Assembly (NCBI GenBank): GCA_002077065.1
Contig: NAJO01000008.1
Span: 248,001 to 312,000, forward strand
Direction of reading: 5' to 3'
Source of the DNA: Cryoendolithus antarcticus
Lineage: Eukaryota > Ascomycota > Dothideomycetes > Cladosporiales > Cladosporiaceae
Length of the DNA: 64,000 nt
The position numbers were made by a program, and so were the translations under genes. Shown piece by piece: positions 54,751 to 64,000 of the stretch (within the stretch, counting starts at the first letter, position 1; each line of letters begins with the position of its first letter). Under the pieces are notes generated by a model. It was not told the DNA's origin. It worked only from the letters and a program-made list of their open reading frames with translations, and made no database searches.

Positions 54751-55872
54751 ATGTCCAGCTCGGCGAAGCGAACGCTGCTGCGCAGTCTCATCGTTCGCCG
54801 CAATGTAGCACTACCTCGTCATGCAGGCCAGTTGGTCCGCAATGCCTCTGAACAGACTTCCGCCGCAGTGTCTGCACGCACACCAGCATATAAGCCCTTC
54901 CAGCCTACCACCGTTCCCGATGCGAAGACTTCGGGCAAGACGCGCCGCTCAGCAGCACCAATCATCCTCAGCACTCTAGCGGCAGTCCTTGGCCTTTATA
55001 TAACCCAGCTGTCCCTCGCAGCCTCCAAGCCCCATCCTGATCCTTCGATTCGCGATCTCTCGGCTCAGACAGATGTCGCCGCCCGCTACAATGAGACGGC
55101 CGACAACTTCGACAGCGAGGTCGGTACCTCCGAGGCCCTTATGGGCATCAACAAGGTCCGGAAACGACTTGCTGGACAGTGCAACGGGCATGTGCTGGAA
55201 GTCAGCTGCGGCACGGGGAGAAATCTGGGCTACTACGATGTGAGACTGGGCAGCAAGATCGACAGTCTGACATTCGTGGATCTGAGCGCGCCCATGGTGG
55301 AGGTCTGCAAGAAGAAGTGGACGGCACTCTATGGGCCTACCAGTGGCATCAGGAAGAAGGCAGACCTTGTTATAAGATTCCTCACTGGGTCTGCGCTGGA
55401 AGCCATGCCACCGCCACCGAAGGGCGAGAAGTATGATACCATCATACAAACAATGGGACTCTGCTCGACGGCTGCACCGACCAAGCTACTAGAGAACATG
55501 GCTGCGCATCTCAGCACGACATCCCCAGACGCGAGGATTCTGCTGCTGGAGCACGGCAGAAGCTACCAGGATTGGCTCAATAACATCTTGGATAAGTCCG
55601 CTGCTAAGCATGCAGAGATTCACGGCTGCTGGTTTAACAGGGACATTGGCGAGCTCGTGAAAGAAGCTGCTGACCGGAGTGGGCTCGAGGTGGTCAAGGA
55701 GCACAGGCAGCACCTTGGTACCACCTGGGTGTACGAGCTGCGCTTCAAAAGTGCAGCAAAGATGGCGGTGCCAGTCGAAGCTGTAAAAGAAGAGCCTGCG
55801 AATGCTGAGGCGGTCGAAGAGACCGCAGCCCAGGGCAGCTTTGGCTGGCGTGGCCTATTTGGCTGGAAGTGA
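54751..55872 (+). CDS. OMS1: Mitochondrial OMS1-like methyltransferase
   Basis: Single exon, 373 aa from MSSSAKRTLLRSLIVRRNVA, a basic amphipathic presequence; the frame is open upstream to 54670 with other Mets. A membrane helix at about 70-95 (APIILSTLAAVLGLYITQLS) is followed by the class I methyltransferase fold: ARYNETADNFDSEVGTSE, motif I VLEVSCGTGRNLGYY, LTFVDLSAPMVEVCKKKW, and YDTIIQTMGLCSTAAPTKLL then ILLLEHGRSYQDWLNNILD. This order matches yeast Oms1, an inner-membrane protein that suppresses oxa1 loss. The C-terminus ends GWRGLFGWK. The substrate is unknown. Assignment to OMS1 rather than another methyltransferase is likely but not certain. Confidence 0.82.
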   Translation: MSSSAKRTLLRSLIVRRNVALPRHAGQLVRNASEQTSAAVSARTPAYKPFQPTTVPDAKTSGKTRRSAAPIILSTLAAVLGLYITQLSLAASKPHPDPSIRDLSAQTDVAARYNETADNFDSEVGTSEALMGINKVRKRLAGQCNGHVLEVSCGTGRNLGYYDVRLGSKIDSLTFVDLSAPMVEVCKKKWTALYGPTSGIRKKADLVIRFLTGSALEAMPPPPKGEKYDTIIQTMGLCSTAAPTKLLENMAAHLSTTSPDARILLLEHGRSYQDWLNNILDKSAAKHAEIHGCWFNRDIGELVKEAADRSGLEVVKEHRQHLGTTWVYELRFKSAAKMAVPVEAVKEEPANAEAVEETAAQGSFGWRGLFGWK

Positions 55873-56171
55873 GCAGCTCTTGGACTCTGGCAGGTCGGCC
55901 CTTTTCGCTTTTGAGTTTCTCGATCGATCCAACGATGACTTGTGCATCCAAAACATCAGTCTACAGCGCGTAGGCCGGACTGGTAAATTGAATGAGCCAC
56001 TCGCGTGCTCAATGCATCAAGGTCAGTCAGCATGCTTCCCTCCACACTGTATTCCCCTGTACGACACCATGATGATATTACAAAAGTCAAAATATGTTTC
56101 AAGACGGGACGGAGAGAGCAATCTCATTGAATGATACAATTCTATCTGAAGCCTATACATTTCGCACCACA

Positions 56172-57602
56172 TCACGTTCGCTTCCTCAAGCCAGACCTTC
56201 GCTGACTATCGACAGAGCCTTCCATCTCTTTATTGCCTCTCGATTGGCTCTTGCCCTGCGGCTTCAGCAGCACCTTCCGCTGCTCGATCTCTTCCAGACC
56301 GATCCCGGCATTGATCGCGGCTAGGTTCCGTCCGCCCCAATGGCAGTTCCAGAATGTCAGCAACGCGTAAAGCTTGATGAAGCTGTGGAAGTACGCAAAC
56401 GCGAAGTACCCTGGCAGCTTCCTCAAGTCCTCGGGATGACGCAGGAAGTATGGTGTCAGCTTCACCAGCTTTGTTGCGAACACCCAGCCGAGTAATGCGA
56501 GCAGAGCTTTCTGGCTACCGCACGGTGAAGTCCACAGAAGGTATCCAAGCAAGCTGTCGTTGAACAGGGCGAAGTTGAAGAAGCTAGTAATGTACACAGC
56601 GTATACACACCATGGCTGCGCTTTCCAGACCGTCCGATCAGTGAACAGACTACAGCTGTTACTTCGCCACGTCGTCCGGACCCAGCGAAGGCACTGCTGC
56701 ATGAATTTCGGATACGTGCCAAGCGTAGTCTCAATCCTGGAAGCAGGAGAATACTGGATCTTGATCTTCCAGCCACGGGCAACCTCGAAGCGGGTGATAA
56801 AGTTGTCATCATCTGGCCCTAGAGGACCGCATAGGCCAAAGAAAAAGCGCTCGTCAGTAAAGCCTGTCAGGAACTCGGGGTCTTGCAGGATCTTCGTGCG
56901 GTGGAGAGATGTTCGTCCGGAGATCACGAAGACGCCACCGTCGACTGCATTGGTAGATCTGATTTCGAAGTTGTGGCGCTCGAGGTAGATCGCACCGAGC
57001 ATGTTCTAGTAGCTTCGGATGTTGAAGCCGATATTCGTGCGGCGGACACGTTTGTTCGTTCCTACAGCTCCGATCGCTGGATCTTCGAACGGCGCGACAG
57101 CATTGCGGAGGAAGGTCCTGGGCCAGAAGACGTGGTCGTCAAGGAGAACAGTGATCTTGGTCTTGACATGCAGAATCGCGGTCGCGACCTGAGTCCTCTT
57201 GTGCGCTATCGGGCTGAGGAGGACCGTGATCTCGGTATACGGGTGCAGCGTCCGATATGGCTCGAAGTAGTCTTCACACAACTTCGCTTTGTCGGAACCG
57301 ACTGTTACTACGAGCATTTGCGCCGGTCGGTTGCGCAGACAAGTCTCGATGCACTCCCTGAAGTCGACATTCTCCGGATCAACAGTCGGCAATATCACCG
57401 TGCAATCTGAGGGCTTGATCTTCGGGTTTACTGGCACTGGACTCGGGCGGTACAGCCAGAAGGCTATAAGATGTACAACCAAGCGAAGGTACGGGAAGAC
57501 GAAGAGCGCGGCGAACCAGAAGAGAGGGTGCTGGTAGCCAAGCCATAGCTGCTCGGTCACAGCGTCGATGGTCTGGCGTGCTGCGAGGGCGAGAGAATCC
57601 AT
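56172..57602 (-). pseudogene. GT2-family polysaccharide synthase with one in-frame stop
   Basis: One frame of 477 codons, interrupted only by TAG at 57005-57003. The N-terminal half has a membrane helix (LFWFAALFVFPYLRLVVHLI), VILPTVDPENVDFRECIETC, VTVGSDKAKLCEDY, and VLLDDHVFWPRTFL with the DxD-like acid pair. The second half has HNFEIRSTNAVDGGVFVISG, GPDDDNFITRFEVARGWKIK, and QQCLRWVRTTWRSN with the Q/RxxRW motif, then two to three membrane helices. At the TAG, relatives have Trp; TGG to TAG is a C-to-T change on the other strand in a CpA site. In Zymoseptoria and Fusarium, GT2 is needed for normal hyphae and infection on solid surfaces. A 42 nt in-frame intron ending at this TAG is possible but would remove the conserved basic RVRR block and uses a poor donor. 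Confidence 0.8.
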
Positions 57603-58679
57603 GCTGCTGGTCGCACAGGGCGTTCGAGGTGGCTGGCGGCGCCATGCTTGGCGGCGACGAGGGTGTCAAGGCCATGGGAGAGACAATGGACGCTCGTTGC
57701 GGAAGTTGGGGACAAAGAGGAGTGATGAAAGACATGGAAATGTGCCGTTGCTACTGCTCAAGTGCTTGGAGCGGCGACGCACAAAGACGACTCGATTGAT
57801 CGAGACTGCTGGACAAAGGCCAGACCTACCATGTTACGTCTACCTCGCGAGGATACTCGACTACCACCACGACGATGGCCAAGGTAGACGAAGTACCTCC
57901 GCTGCGTTAGTAATATACATCGTCGCTCCAGCTCTGAGTCGCAGTAGCGAATCACCAGACTGCCTTTCTGGTGAGACCTGCAAGCCTAGAGTAAGTCACT
58001 GAAAAGCGCGCACCCTTTCACCAGTATCAGAACACCGAGACACTGTTGCAGTTGGCTTCACAGCAGCATCGGGGCCTTCCGACTCGTGGAGACACGGGAG
58101 GAGGAATGTTGCAATACTGCAAGAGCGAGCTACGCGGGCTCGAAAATGGCATCTCATGTATCTCAGTGATAGGTCGTACGAGGAGGAAGGACATCGTCAT
58201 CGAGAGTGAGCACGCTGAGCTTTGGATTTACTGGCTGCAATGTAGTAGCAGATCACACGGTAGGTCAAGAGCAACACATTAGAGGGAGGTGAGGTCAACT
58301 CTAGCAGTGCCAAGACTTGTGGTCGTTCCTTCCTCTTCTTCTATGTCTGCTGTCGTACCGGTCTACGACGAATACATTCGCAGTGTATAATGAGAAGATG
58401 AAATGTGTACGAGAAGGAGCTGTCTTCTGCTCTCTTGTACAACCTACTTGCGCTCTGTTGCCGTCCAGCGACGCTCAGGCCGTGGTGATGTTCCTACATG
58501 CTGCTATCCCGGTGTACCAAAACTACATGAGCTGCGACATGTGCATGCCCTTTTACCTTCGAGTTCCAATCCCTCGGGCTTGCGCCCAACAGTCTTGTAT
58601 ACTGATACACATTCCACAATCTGCCAGACTCCTGCTCTCGCTCATCGGTTTCGAGTGTCAGGACGTCAAAGCTCACTGC
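57603..58679. other. Intergenic
   Basis: Upstream of the GT2 gene and downstream of the GDS1-like gene. The longest plus-strand frame (58317-58754) lacks conserved features and overlaps the 3' end of the GDS1-like gene. Nothing else seen. Confidence 0.4.
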
Positions 58680-60110
58680 TCAGTAGTCGTCGAACATACC
58701 CTCCAGTTCCGCCACCCCAATGTTCTCCGGGCTCTGCAGACTCTCCCACTCTAGCGCAGCGTCCCCGAGATCAAAAGTCGTCTCTCCCATCGTGTCGATA
58801 CTAAGCTTCGCTTCATCCATCTGCACGTCCTCGCTTTCTTTCTTGACTGGACTCATCGACTTGCTCACTTCCACGCTTTCCTCTTGCGCACGTATAACCG
58901 GGCTGCTGAACTCCATTCCAACGGCTTCCACTTTCAGACATTCGGCATGTTCGAACAGCTCTAGTGCGGCTTCGGCGGCGCTCTGCTCTGCTTCCTCGCC
59001 ATCCATCTCCACCGAAAACACGACGGCGCTCTCTTCCTCTCGCTCAGCACCAGCAACCGCATCAGCCTCAATCTCCATCTTCACATCTTCCTCACTCTTC
59101 CGCCTCAGTCGCGCTGCCTCATGAAGGAGGTTTGCCGTCTGCTTGAAGTCCCGCTCTTCATGCTCGAGCTGCGGGCTTACAGCACGGCGGTTGTGTGATA
59201 GATTCGTGGTCGTGGGTGGGTGTTCGCGCGGTACTGACCCGGATGCCGAGAAGGAGCGCGTGTGCGTCGGTGGGCCATCGGTGTCCAGCTCTGGGCTCGA
59301 TAGGTCGACTTCGGGACTCGGCGACAGAGCTGTGCGAGCGCGGATGTATGACTCGTTGGCATCCTCGTCTTCGTCTGCTGCGGAGGCGGAGGACAGTGAT
59401 GGTGAGATGATGCGGGCGGCGGGCTTTGCGATGATCGCGGGCGGGTGGTCGGGTATCGGTTGATGAGGTGTAGTAGTCAGGTAGAAGTAGAGGCGTCTGG
59501 GGTAGACCGGTGAGAGGTCCTTGGCCAAGGGGCAGGGTGAGATCGCTGGCCATGAGCGATGAAGGTATGCTGTCAGGCGGGAGGAGATGAGGGCGGATGG
59601 GTTCGCGGACCTATGGCACGTGTTAGTGGATGCTCCAATCTAAATGTGTTTGGGGAAATAAACGTACCTCTCCACGGCAGGCACGTTAGTCGCAAGCACG
59701 GCGGCAAGCTCCTTCACCAAATGAGGTCGGTTGCCAGTCTTCTCCAGTTGTCGCAGTGCGCCGACGACGATGTCATCGCTGATGCCTTCCGTATCGATCT
59801 TGTTGTCGCCTTCGCGCCCAGGCGAAGGAGGTGGTGACAGCGCAAGAGCGCGCTTCGGCATAGACTCCTCCTTGAAGCGCACGCATGTCGTTCTTGGCGG
59901 GCTCATCGCACCTGCCGTCGGCGACGCAGCTCCATGCGACCGTTTGGACTTTTTAACGGGAGGTTCATCGCCTTCGACGATGGTGCTGGGCGGTGAGGGA
60001 TGTGACGCCGTGCGCGACCGTTTGGGCAGCGTAATACCAAGCTCGGATAATGAGAGCGACTTTCTCCGTGTGTTGTACGGCATCGTCGCGTGTGCTGCGT
60101 GCGAAGTCAT
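58680..60110 (-). CDS. GDS1-like winged-helix protein
   Basis: Exons 60110-59668 and 59610-58680, across a 57 nt intron (GTACGT..GCCATAG, branch CACTAAC), 457 aa. The splice completes a winged-helix-like domain at about 110-190: DDIVVGALRQLEKTGNRPHL, VKELAAVLATNVPAVER, then SANPSALISSRLTAYLHRSW and SPVYPRRLYFYLTTTPHQPI. Basic patches (PPVKKSKRSH) suggest nuclear location. The C-terminal half is acidic and Ser-rich with FDLGDAALEWESLQSPENIG near the end, like an activation domain. Yeast Gds1 is a nuclear protein linked to mitochondrial function; the fungal role is unclear. Start chosen at MTSHAAHATMPYNTRRKSLS; the frame is open upstream. Confidence 0.82.
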
Positions 60111-62353
60111 GGTCGCTGTTGCCTCGTCGCAGTGAAGTCCAGGACAGTGGCGTATGTCGGTCACGGTGTGCTGACCGCGTTTACAGTCGACAAATAATAT
60201 TGATGGCAGGCGGGAATGCTGCCACCGAGCTAGGCGGCGACGGCGTTTTACTGGGTACGCCGGCACTGCATATGCGGGCCTAATGCAAGGTGAGACTTGA
60301 AGCAGAAGTGACGTGAATCGCAAGGGCGGTATCGACAGGTCGTGTGAGGATAATGTCGATGTTGATGTTGATGCCGTTGACGACCGATGGCAACGGTGTG
60401 TTGAGGGATGTGCTGCCGAGAAGTTCAGGAGGCGATGATGCAGTTGTGTTGCAATCCGGGATCCACAGGGCTGCGATGATGGGAATTTGGGGAGCTGTCT
60501 TGTGCATGCGTCCGAGGAACACCTGCCGCTATTCCCGACACGCCTCTCCCTGCTTCGCGCTGTGTGACAGGTCGATATCTGGATAATTATTGGATCGTCT
60601 TACAAGTTGCAGAGGCAAAGGGTCGCAACGAGGCACTTCTACAGCAAGCACCTCAAGGTTCAACGCCGGGCCACGACTCCAGCAGGCGCTAGAGGCGGGA
60701 TGAATACGGATGATTGAAGTTTCGGGGCTTGAGCCCGACGCCCGCCAAACGCCATCACCACCTTGTGCGACTGGCGCAACACCACGCGTTTGCTGACTAT
60801 GCCTGTAATGCGGCAAGCCGCGGGCGCAAATGCCGTCGTGGCCGCTGCGCTTCACGATTCTATTCATTGTCGGAACACTTATGCCGTGAGCAACACTCGA
60901 GCGCATTCAAACAGCGTTCAAGACACGACATCACACAAAATCCATCACCACGCTTCCCCGTATCTGCAGCTATCGCGTGTACGGCAGACAGGAGCGATCA
61001 GCAAGAAAGGCAACACCACACCCTATCAGAGAGCTCTGTCGTCATGCACCCCTGATGCAAGCTGCGGACAGGTGCAGTAGGTTGGCGCTCCGAAGTTCGA
61101 GAATGCAGCTAAGAAAACATGTCCTGAGTCGCGTGCCTTGCTGACCGCAAGTCCACAGTCGTCTTGGCTGTGATCACTCGGCGAAATCATCGTTACGAAG
61201 ATGCCGCGAGTACCTCCGTACGCAGACATCCTGCATCGATTGCCATGTCCCGTTGCGGCCTATCCTAGGAGTTGTACCAATTTTCGAGCTTTCGACCACA
61301 TGAAGTCTCGCGGAGCACACACCGTTCGTGTGGGAAGCATACGGAACTTTTGTCCGGCGTGCTTTCGAAGGTCGCAACAACGCACGTCACAGCCACGCGG
61401 ACGACAAGATGAGCGGACCACTAGCGAAGGCGACGCGGATGACACTGGTAGTGTATACTACATTCCGGCAATTGAAGGCAGCCAGCGGTACCTGGCAGAG
61501 CTGCTGGAAGATACAGTTCTCTCGTCGACAGCGTACGTACTGATTACTACCGCGGCGCTGCATGTATCAGCATTGTCCACCACAACGAGTCGCTGAGAAG
61601 TGCGAAACATGAGTCACTCGCTAAAAAGCCTATGCCATTGAGATGCGGATCCGTAACGCTGTGTTTAGTCATCTCCACGCCAGCCTCGCACGAGGTACTG
61701 GAATGCTATGCGGAATGCACGTGGCTGGACCGATATGTACTACGTTGCTTGGCATTACCATTGTCTGCCATGACTACGTGGACTGCGGCGCTAGCCACTA
61801 CGGTGTTGACGCGACTCTTCGACAGATTATGGCAATGGCGGCGATGACTTCTCTCGTAGCGCAAAGGTTTCCGGAGCAATGCCACTTGGAGGAAGTGGAG
61901 CGTGTTCAGTCGAGGAACACCTGAAGTACTGACTTGACCGCAGCGTAAAAATGGCGGCGTTAACGAGTGGCGATCTTCCCAGCTCACAGGTCGGCAACGC
62001 ATTCGACATGTCGTACTTTACGATGAGACACGATCATGACGTGAGATTGTCCTTTGTCGCCCGATAGAGCAGTACCTTTGTCCTCGTCCACAAGTGGCGT
62101 ATGGCGTGCATGCGGCCGCTGCCGACGCTTTCAGCACTTCCTCATACATATCTGAAAGCGGCCATTCAGCGTCGACTTGCAGCAACCACCGAACGCAGTA
62201 CACTGTTCAGCATACAAGGTCGATCATCATCGGTAAGTCCACTCGAGATATTGTTCCTTGTCCTCATTCTCCACTTCACCTGCTCCACGTCGAACTGCCC
62301 CTGTTGGCCTGTCTTGTCTCGTTACCATCGCGACTTGCGTACAATCACCCAAC
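60111..62353. other. Long intergenic region upstream of the repeat-precursor gene
   Basis: 2.2 kb with no supported gene. Frames at 60529-60906 (minus), 61201-61596 (plus) and others show no conserved block. Such long upstream regions often go with tightly regulated secreted-protein genes, but I see no specific site. Confidence 0.4.
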
Positions 62354-63957
62354 ATGCATTTCCGCGAATTGATCTGCCTCTCCGGTCTTGCAACCCTTGC
62401 GGTCGTCGCCACGCCAGGCGTCGCGAAACAAGTTCCAGCACCAAAATGGGACAAGTACGCTGGTGAGCGCCAGGGTACACCAGCGAAGGGAGGCTTCCAC
62501 GGCCATCAGGCTCGTGAGGCTGAGGCAGCGAACACTCACGGCTGGAAGGACGCCCACGGTCAGCCATACAACCCACACGCTCCTCATCACGCCCGCGATG
62601 CTGCCTCCACCGCCGCTGGCGCTTGGGCGAAGCCCTCCGAGTGGGCATCGTGGCTGTCGTCCCAGTTGCCTAAGGTGACTGGCTCCGCCGCTCACCCGAC
62701 TGCACACCCGACTGCCCGCCCTGTGCTTGCTGCTCAACACGGCCAACAACAAGGTCCTCATTACGCTCGTGATGCTGAGGCCGAGGCTTACCGCTTCAAT
62801 GGCCCTCCCACGCATTACGAGAGCCACGGCAACGCTCATCATGCGCGCGAAGCCGAGGCTGGACACTTCACTCCTCCTCAACACTACCAAGCTCACAACC
62901 CACACCACGCCCGTGACGCCGAGGCCGAGCCCGTGAACTTCCCAGCTCACCCAGGAGGCAAATTCGACCACGCCAGCGATTGGCACAAGGACTTCCTCGC
63001 CCGCCACGGCGTCAAGCACACCGCCCGCGACGCTCTCGCCGATGAAGACTCATTCGAAGACAACGTTGACTTTTCCAACGACGGCTACGCGGAGGCTGAA
63101 GACGAGGAGGAGCACCTCCAAGCTCGCGAGGCCAAGCCGCCTGCCTTCCACCCTCAGTTTAACGAGCATGGCTCTAGGGGCAACCAGCACCACGCTCGAG
63201 ACGCTTCGGCTGAGCCAAAGTACCCTGCACACCCTGAGGGTAAGGAGTTCGACCACAACAGCGGCTGGCACAAGGCTTTCCTCGCCGCCCACGGCGTCAA
63301 GCACAATGCTCGTGACGCTGAGCTCGAGGCTGAGACTGTAAAGTACCCTGCTCATCCAAGAGGCAAGTTCGATCACGCTAGCGACTGGCACAAGGAGTTT
63401 CTCGCTGCTCACGGCGTCAAGCACAACGCTCGCAGCGCTGACGAGGCACTGGAGTTCGAGGAGGAGACCGTCGACAATTCGGAAGAGAGCTATGAATTGC
63501 ACGAACGCGATGTTGAGGAGGCCGAGCCGCTCTCGTACGAAAGCTATGGTGCCGAGGATGAGGACAAGCTCTTCGCCCGCGATGCCCGCAATGCCTTCCA
63601 ACCTGGGTCTGGCGCACATCCGACCGTGAACGCCGATGTACGCCTCCACTCTGTGTCCTCTGCGCTTCACACAAACTGACATCAGTCACAGTACTACGAC
63701 TCTCAAGAGCACGTCGACTTCCTCGCCCGCCATGGCATCAAGTTGACCGTCCCGTCAAGCGCCGCACCTGAGGCTACAGAGATCCCATCGCTACAGTGAG
63801 TTTGCCTGATGTCATACCCCTCAGTTCTCGGGCACTTACTGATGCGATAGGTAGGGCGAGACTCGTGCCTCCTAAGCCAAAGCAGCAGGTGCCAACTAAG
63901 CCGACACCGGCGAAGCCAAGCAAGAGTGGGTTTGGAGGTTTGAAGTTTCCTTGGTGA
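62354..63957 (+). CDS. Secreted His-rich repeat protein, possible peptide precursor
   Basis: Three exons: 62354-63637, 63692-63795 and 63855-63957, 496 aa. Intron 1 is GTACGC..GTCACAG (54 nt, branch CTGAC), intron 2 GTGAGT..GGTAG (59 nt); total length is a multiple of three. A signal peptide is clear (MHFRELICLSGLATLAVVAT). The rest is His/Ala/Asp/Glu-rich with eleven A-R-(D/E/S)-A sites starting at residues 53, 80, 138, 164, 186, 224, 257, 281, 319, 359 and 408. Many continue EAEA or DAEAE, like the spacers in yeast alpha-factor that follow the Kex2 site and are trimmed by a dipeptidyl peptidase. Between them lie three copies of a 29-30 residue unit and several shorter units. The C-terminus is Lys/Pro-rich and ends GFGGLKFPW. 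There is no KR site, so the cutting enzyme is open. It could instead be a structural wall or metal-binding protein. Confidence 0.85.
62942..63028 (+). repeat. 29-residue unit, copy A
   Basis: Residues 197-225 of the secreted repeat protein: PAHPGGKFDHASDWHKDF, then LARHGVKHTAR. Ends at the A-R of the sixth processing-like site. Confidence 0.9.
63224..63313 (+). repeat. 29-residue unit, copy B (one residue longer)
   Basis: Residues 291-320: PAHPEGKEFDHNSGWHKAF, then LAAHGVKHNAR. One Glu is inserted relative to copies A and C. Confidence 0.9.
63347..63433 (+). repeat. 29-residue unit, copy C
   Basis: Residues 332-360: PAHPRGKFDHASDWHKEF, then LAAHGVKHNAR. It is closest to copy A in the first half and to copy B in the second. 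A worn fourth copy, HVDFLARHGIK, lies across the first intron at 63692-63739. Confidence 0.9.
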
Positions 63958-64000
63958 ACAGAGACAGACGACGAGATAGATATATAAGATACACGGTCGC

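Noticed and set aside
56964..57044. In-frame intron to explain the TAG in the GT2 gene
   Set aside because: The only in-frame option uses a GTCCGC donor, is 42 nt long and removes the conserved RVRR region; a nonsense change is simpler.
58317..58754. Plus-strand frame starting with a hydrophobic leader (MWSFLPLLLCLLSY)
   Set aside because: Start codon is not ATG, it overlaps the 3' end of the GDS1-like gene, and the rest has no conserved features.
61201..61596. 131-codon plus-strand frame upstream of the repeat-precursor gene
   Set aside because: No conserved block, overlapping frames on both strands, no promoter or splice evidence.
1..64000. tRNA genes, transposons, CRISPR arrays
   Set aside because: Scanned the gaps by eye for T-loop sequences, terminal repeats, reverse transcriptase or transposase motifs and regular spaced repeats; none were convincing. 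A tRNAscan or repeat-library search would be decisive.

Overview
The window is nuclear DNA of a filamentous ascomycete. Short introns (mostly 50-63 nt, GT..AG, often with a CTRAC-like branch site), compact genes on both strands, and the set noxR, uricase ending in a peroxisomal tripeptide, DUF1996 secreted protein, HET-domain protein and F-box expansion all fit Dothideomycetes, perhaps Mycosphaerellales; that placement is an inference. I rebuilt spliced models by hand from frame, splice sites and family conservation. There is no CRISPR, operon or rRNA, and I recognised no tRNA or intact transposon.

Region by region. 1-25 kb is mostly conserved housekeeping: an acidic conserved protein (2638-3384), a BTB protein (5247-7520), an unknown four-exon gene (8366-10846), EMC10, an FGGY sugar kinase, a secreted DUF1996 protein, urate oxidase, mitochondrial ribosomal protein uL13m, the copper chaperone for superoxide dismutase, the NADPH oxidase regulator NoxR and a Golgi pH regulator-type channel. 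25-35 kb has a DUF7580-like gene facing a large unknown gene with a zinc-finger-like segment, then a PA-TM-RING ubiquitin ligase, the Smc5/6 subunit Nse1 and a MAPEG membrane protein.

35-43 kb is a head-to-tail array of eight F-box paralogues, all on the minus strand, in two subfamilies with different C-terminal exons. Two copies carry disabling lesions and a third has lost an N-terminal extension through a stop codon. 43-50 kb holds MZM1, zuotin, a HET-domain gene and a kinase gene that ends just after the catalytic loop. 50-60 kb has an unknown conserved protein, an amine/amino-acid oxidase, an OMS1-like methyltransferase, a GT2 polysaccharide synthase gene interrupted by one in-frame TAG where the family has Trp, and a GDS1-like protein.

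The most striking gene is last (62354-63957). It encodes a secreted, histidine-rich repeat protein with at least eleven Ala-Arg-(Asp/Glu/Ser)-Ala sites, many followed by Glu-Ala pairs, like the spacers of pheromone and Kex2-processed repeat precursors. It may be an undescribed secreted peptide precursor. Stops in an F-box copy (TAA), another F-box copy (TGA) and the GT2 gene (TAG) are each explained by one C-to-T change at a CpA or CpG site, which fits RIP or methyl-C deamination but does not prove it.
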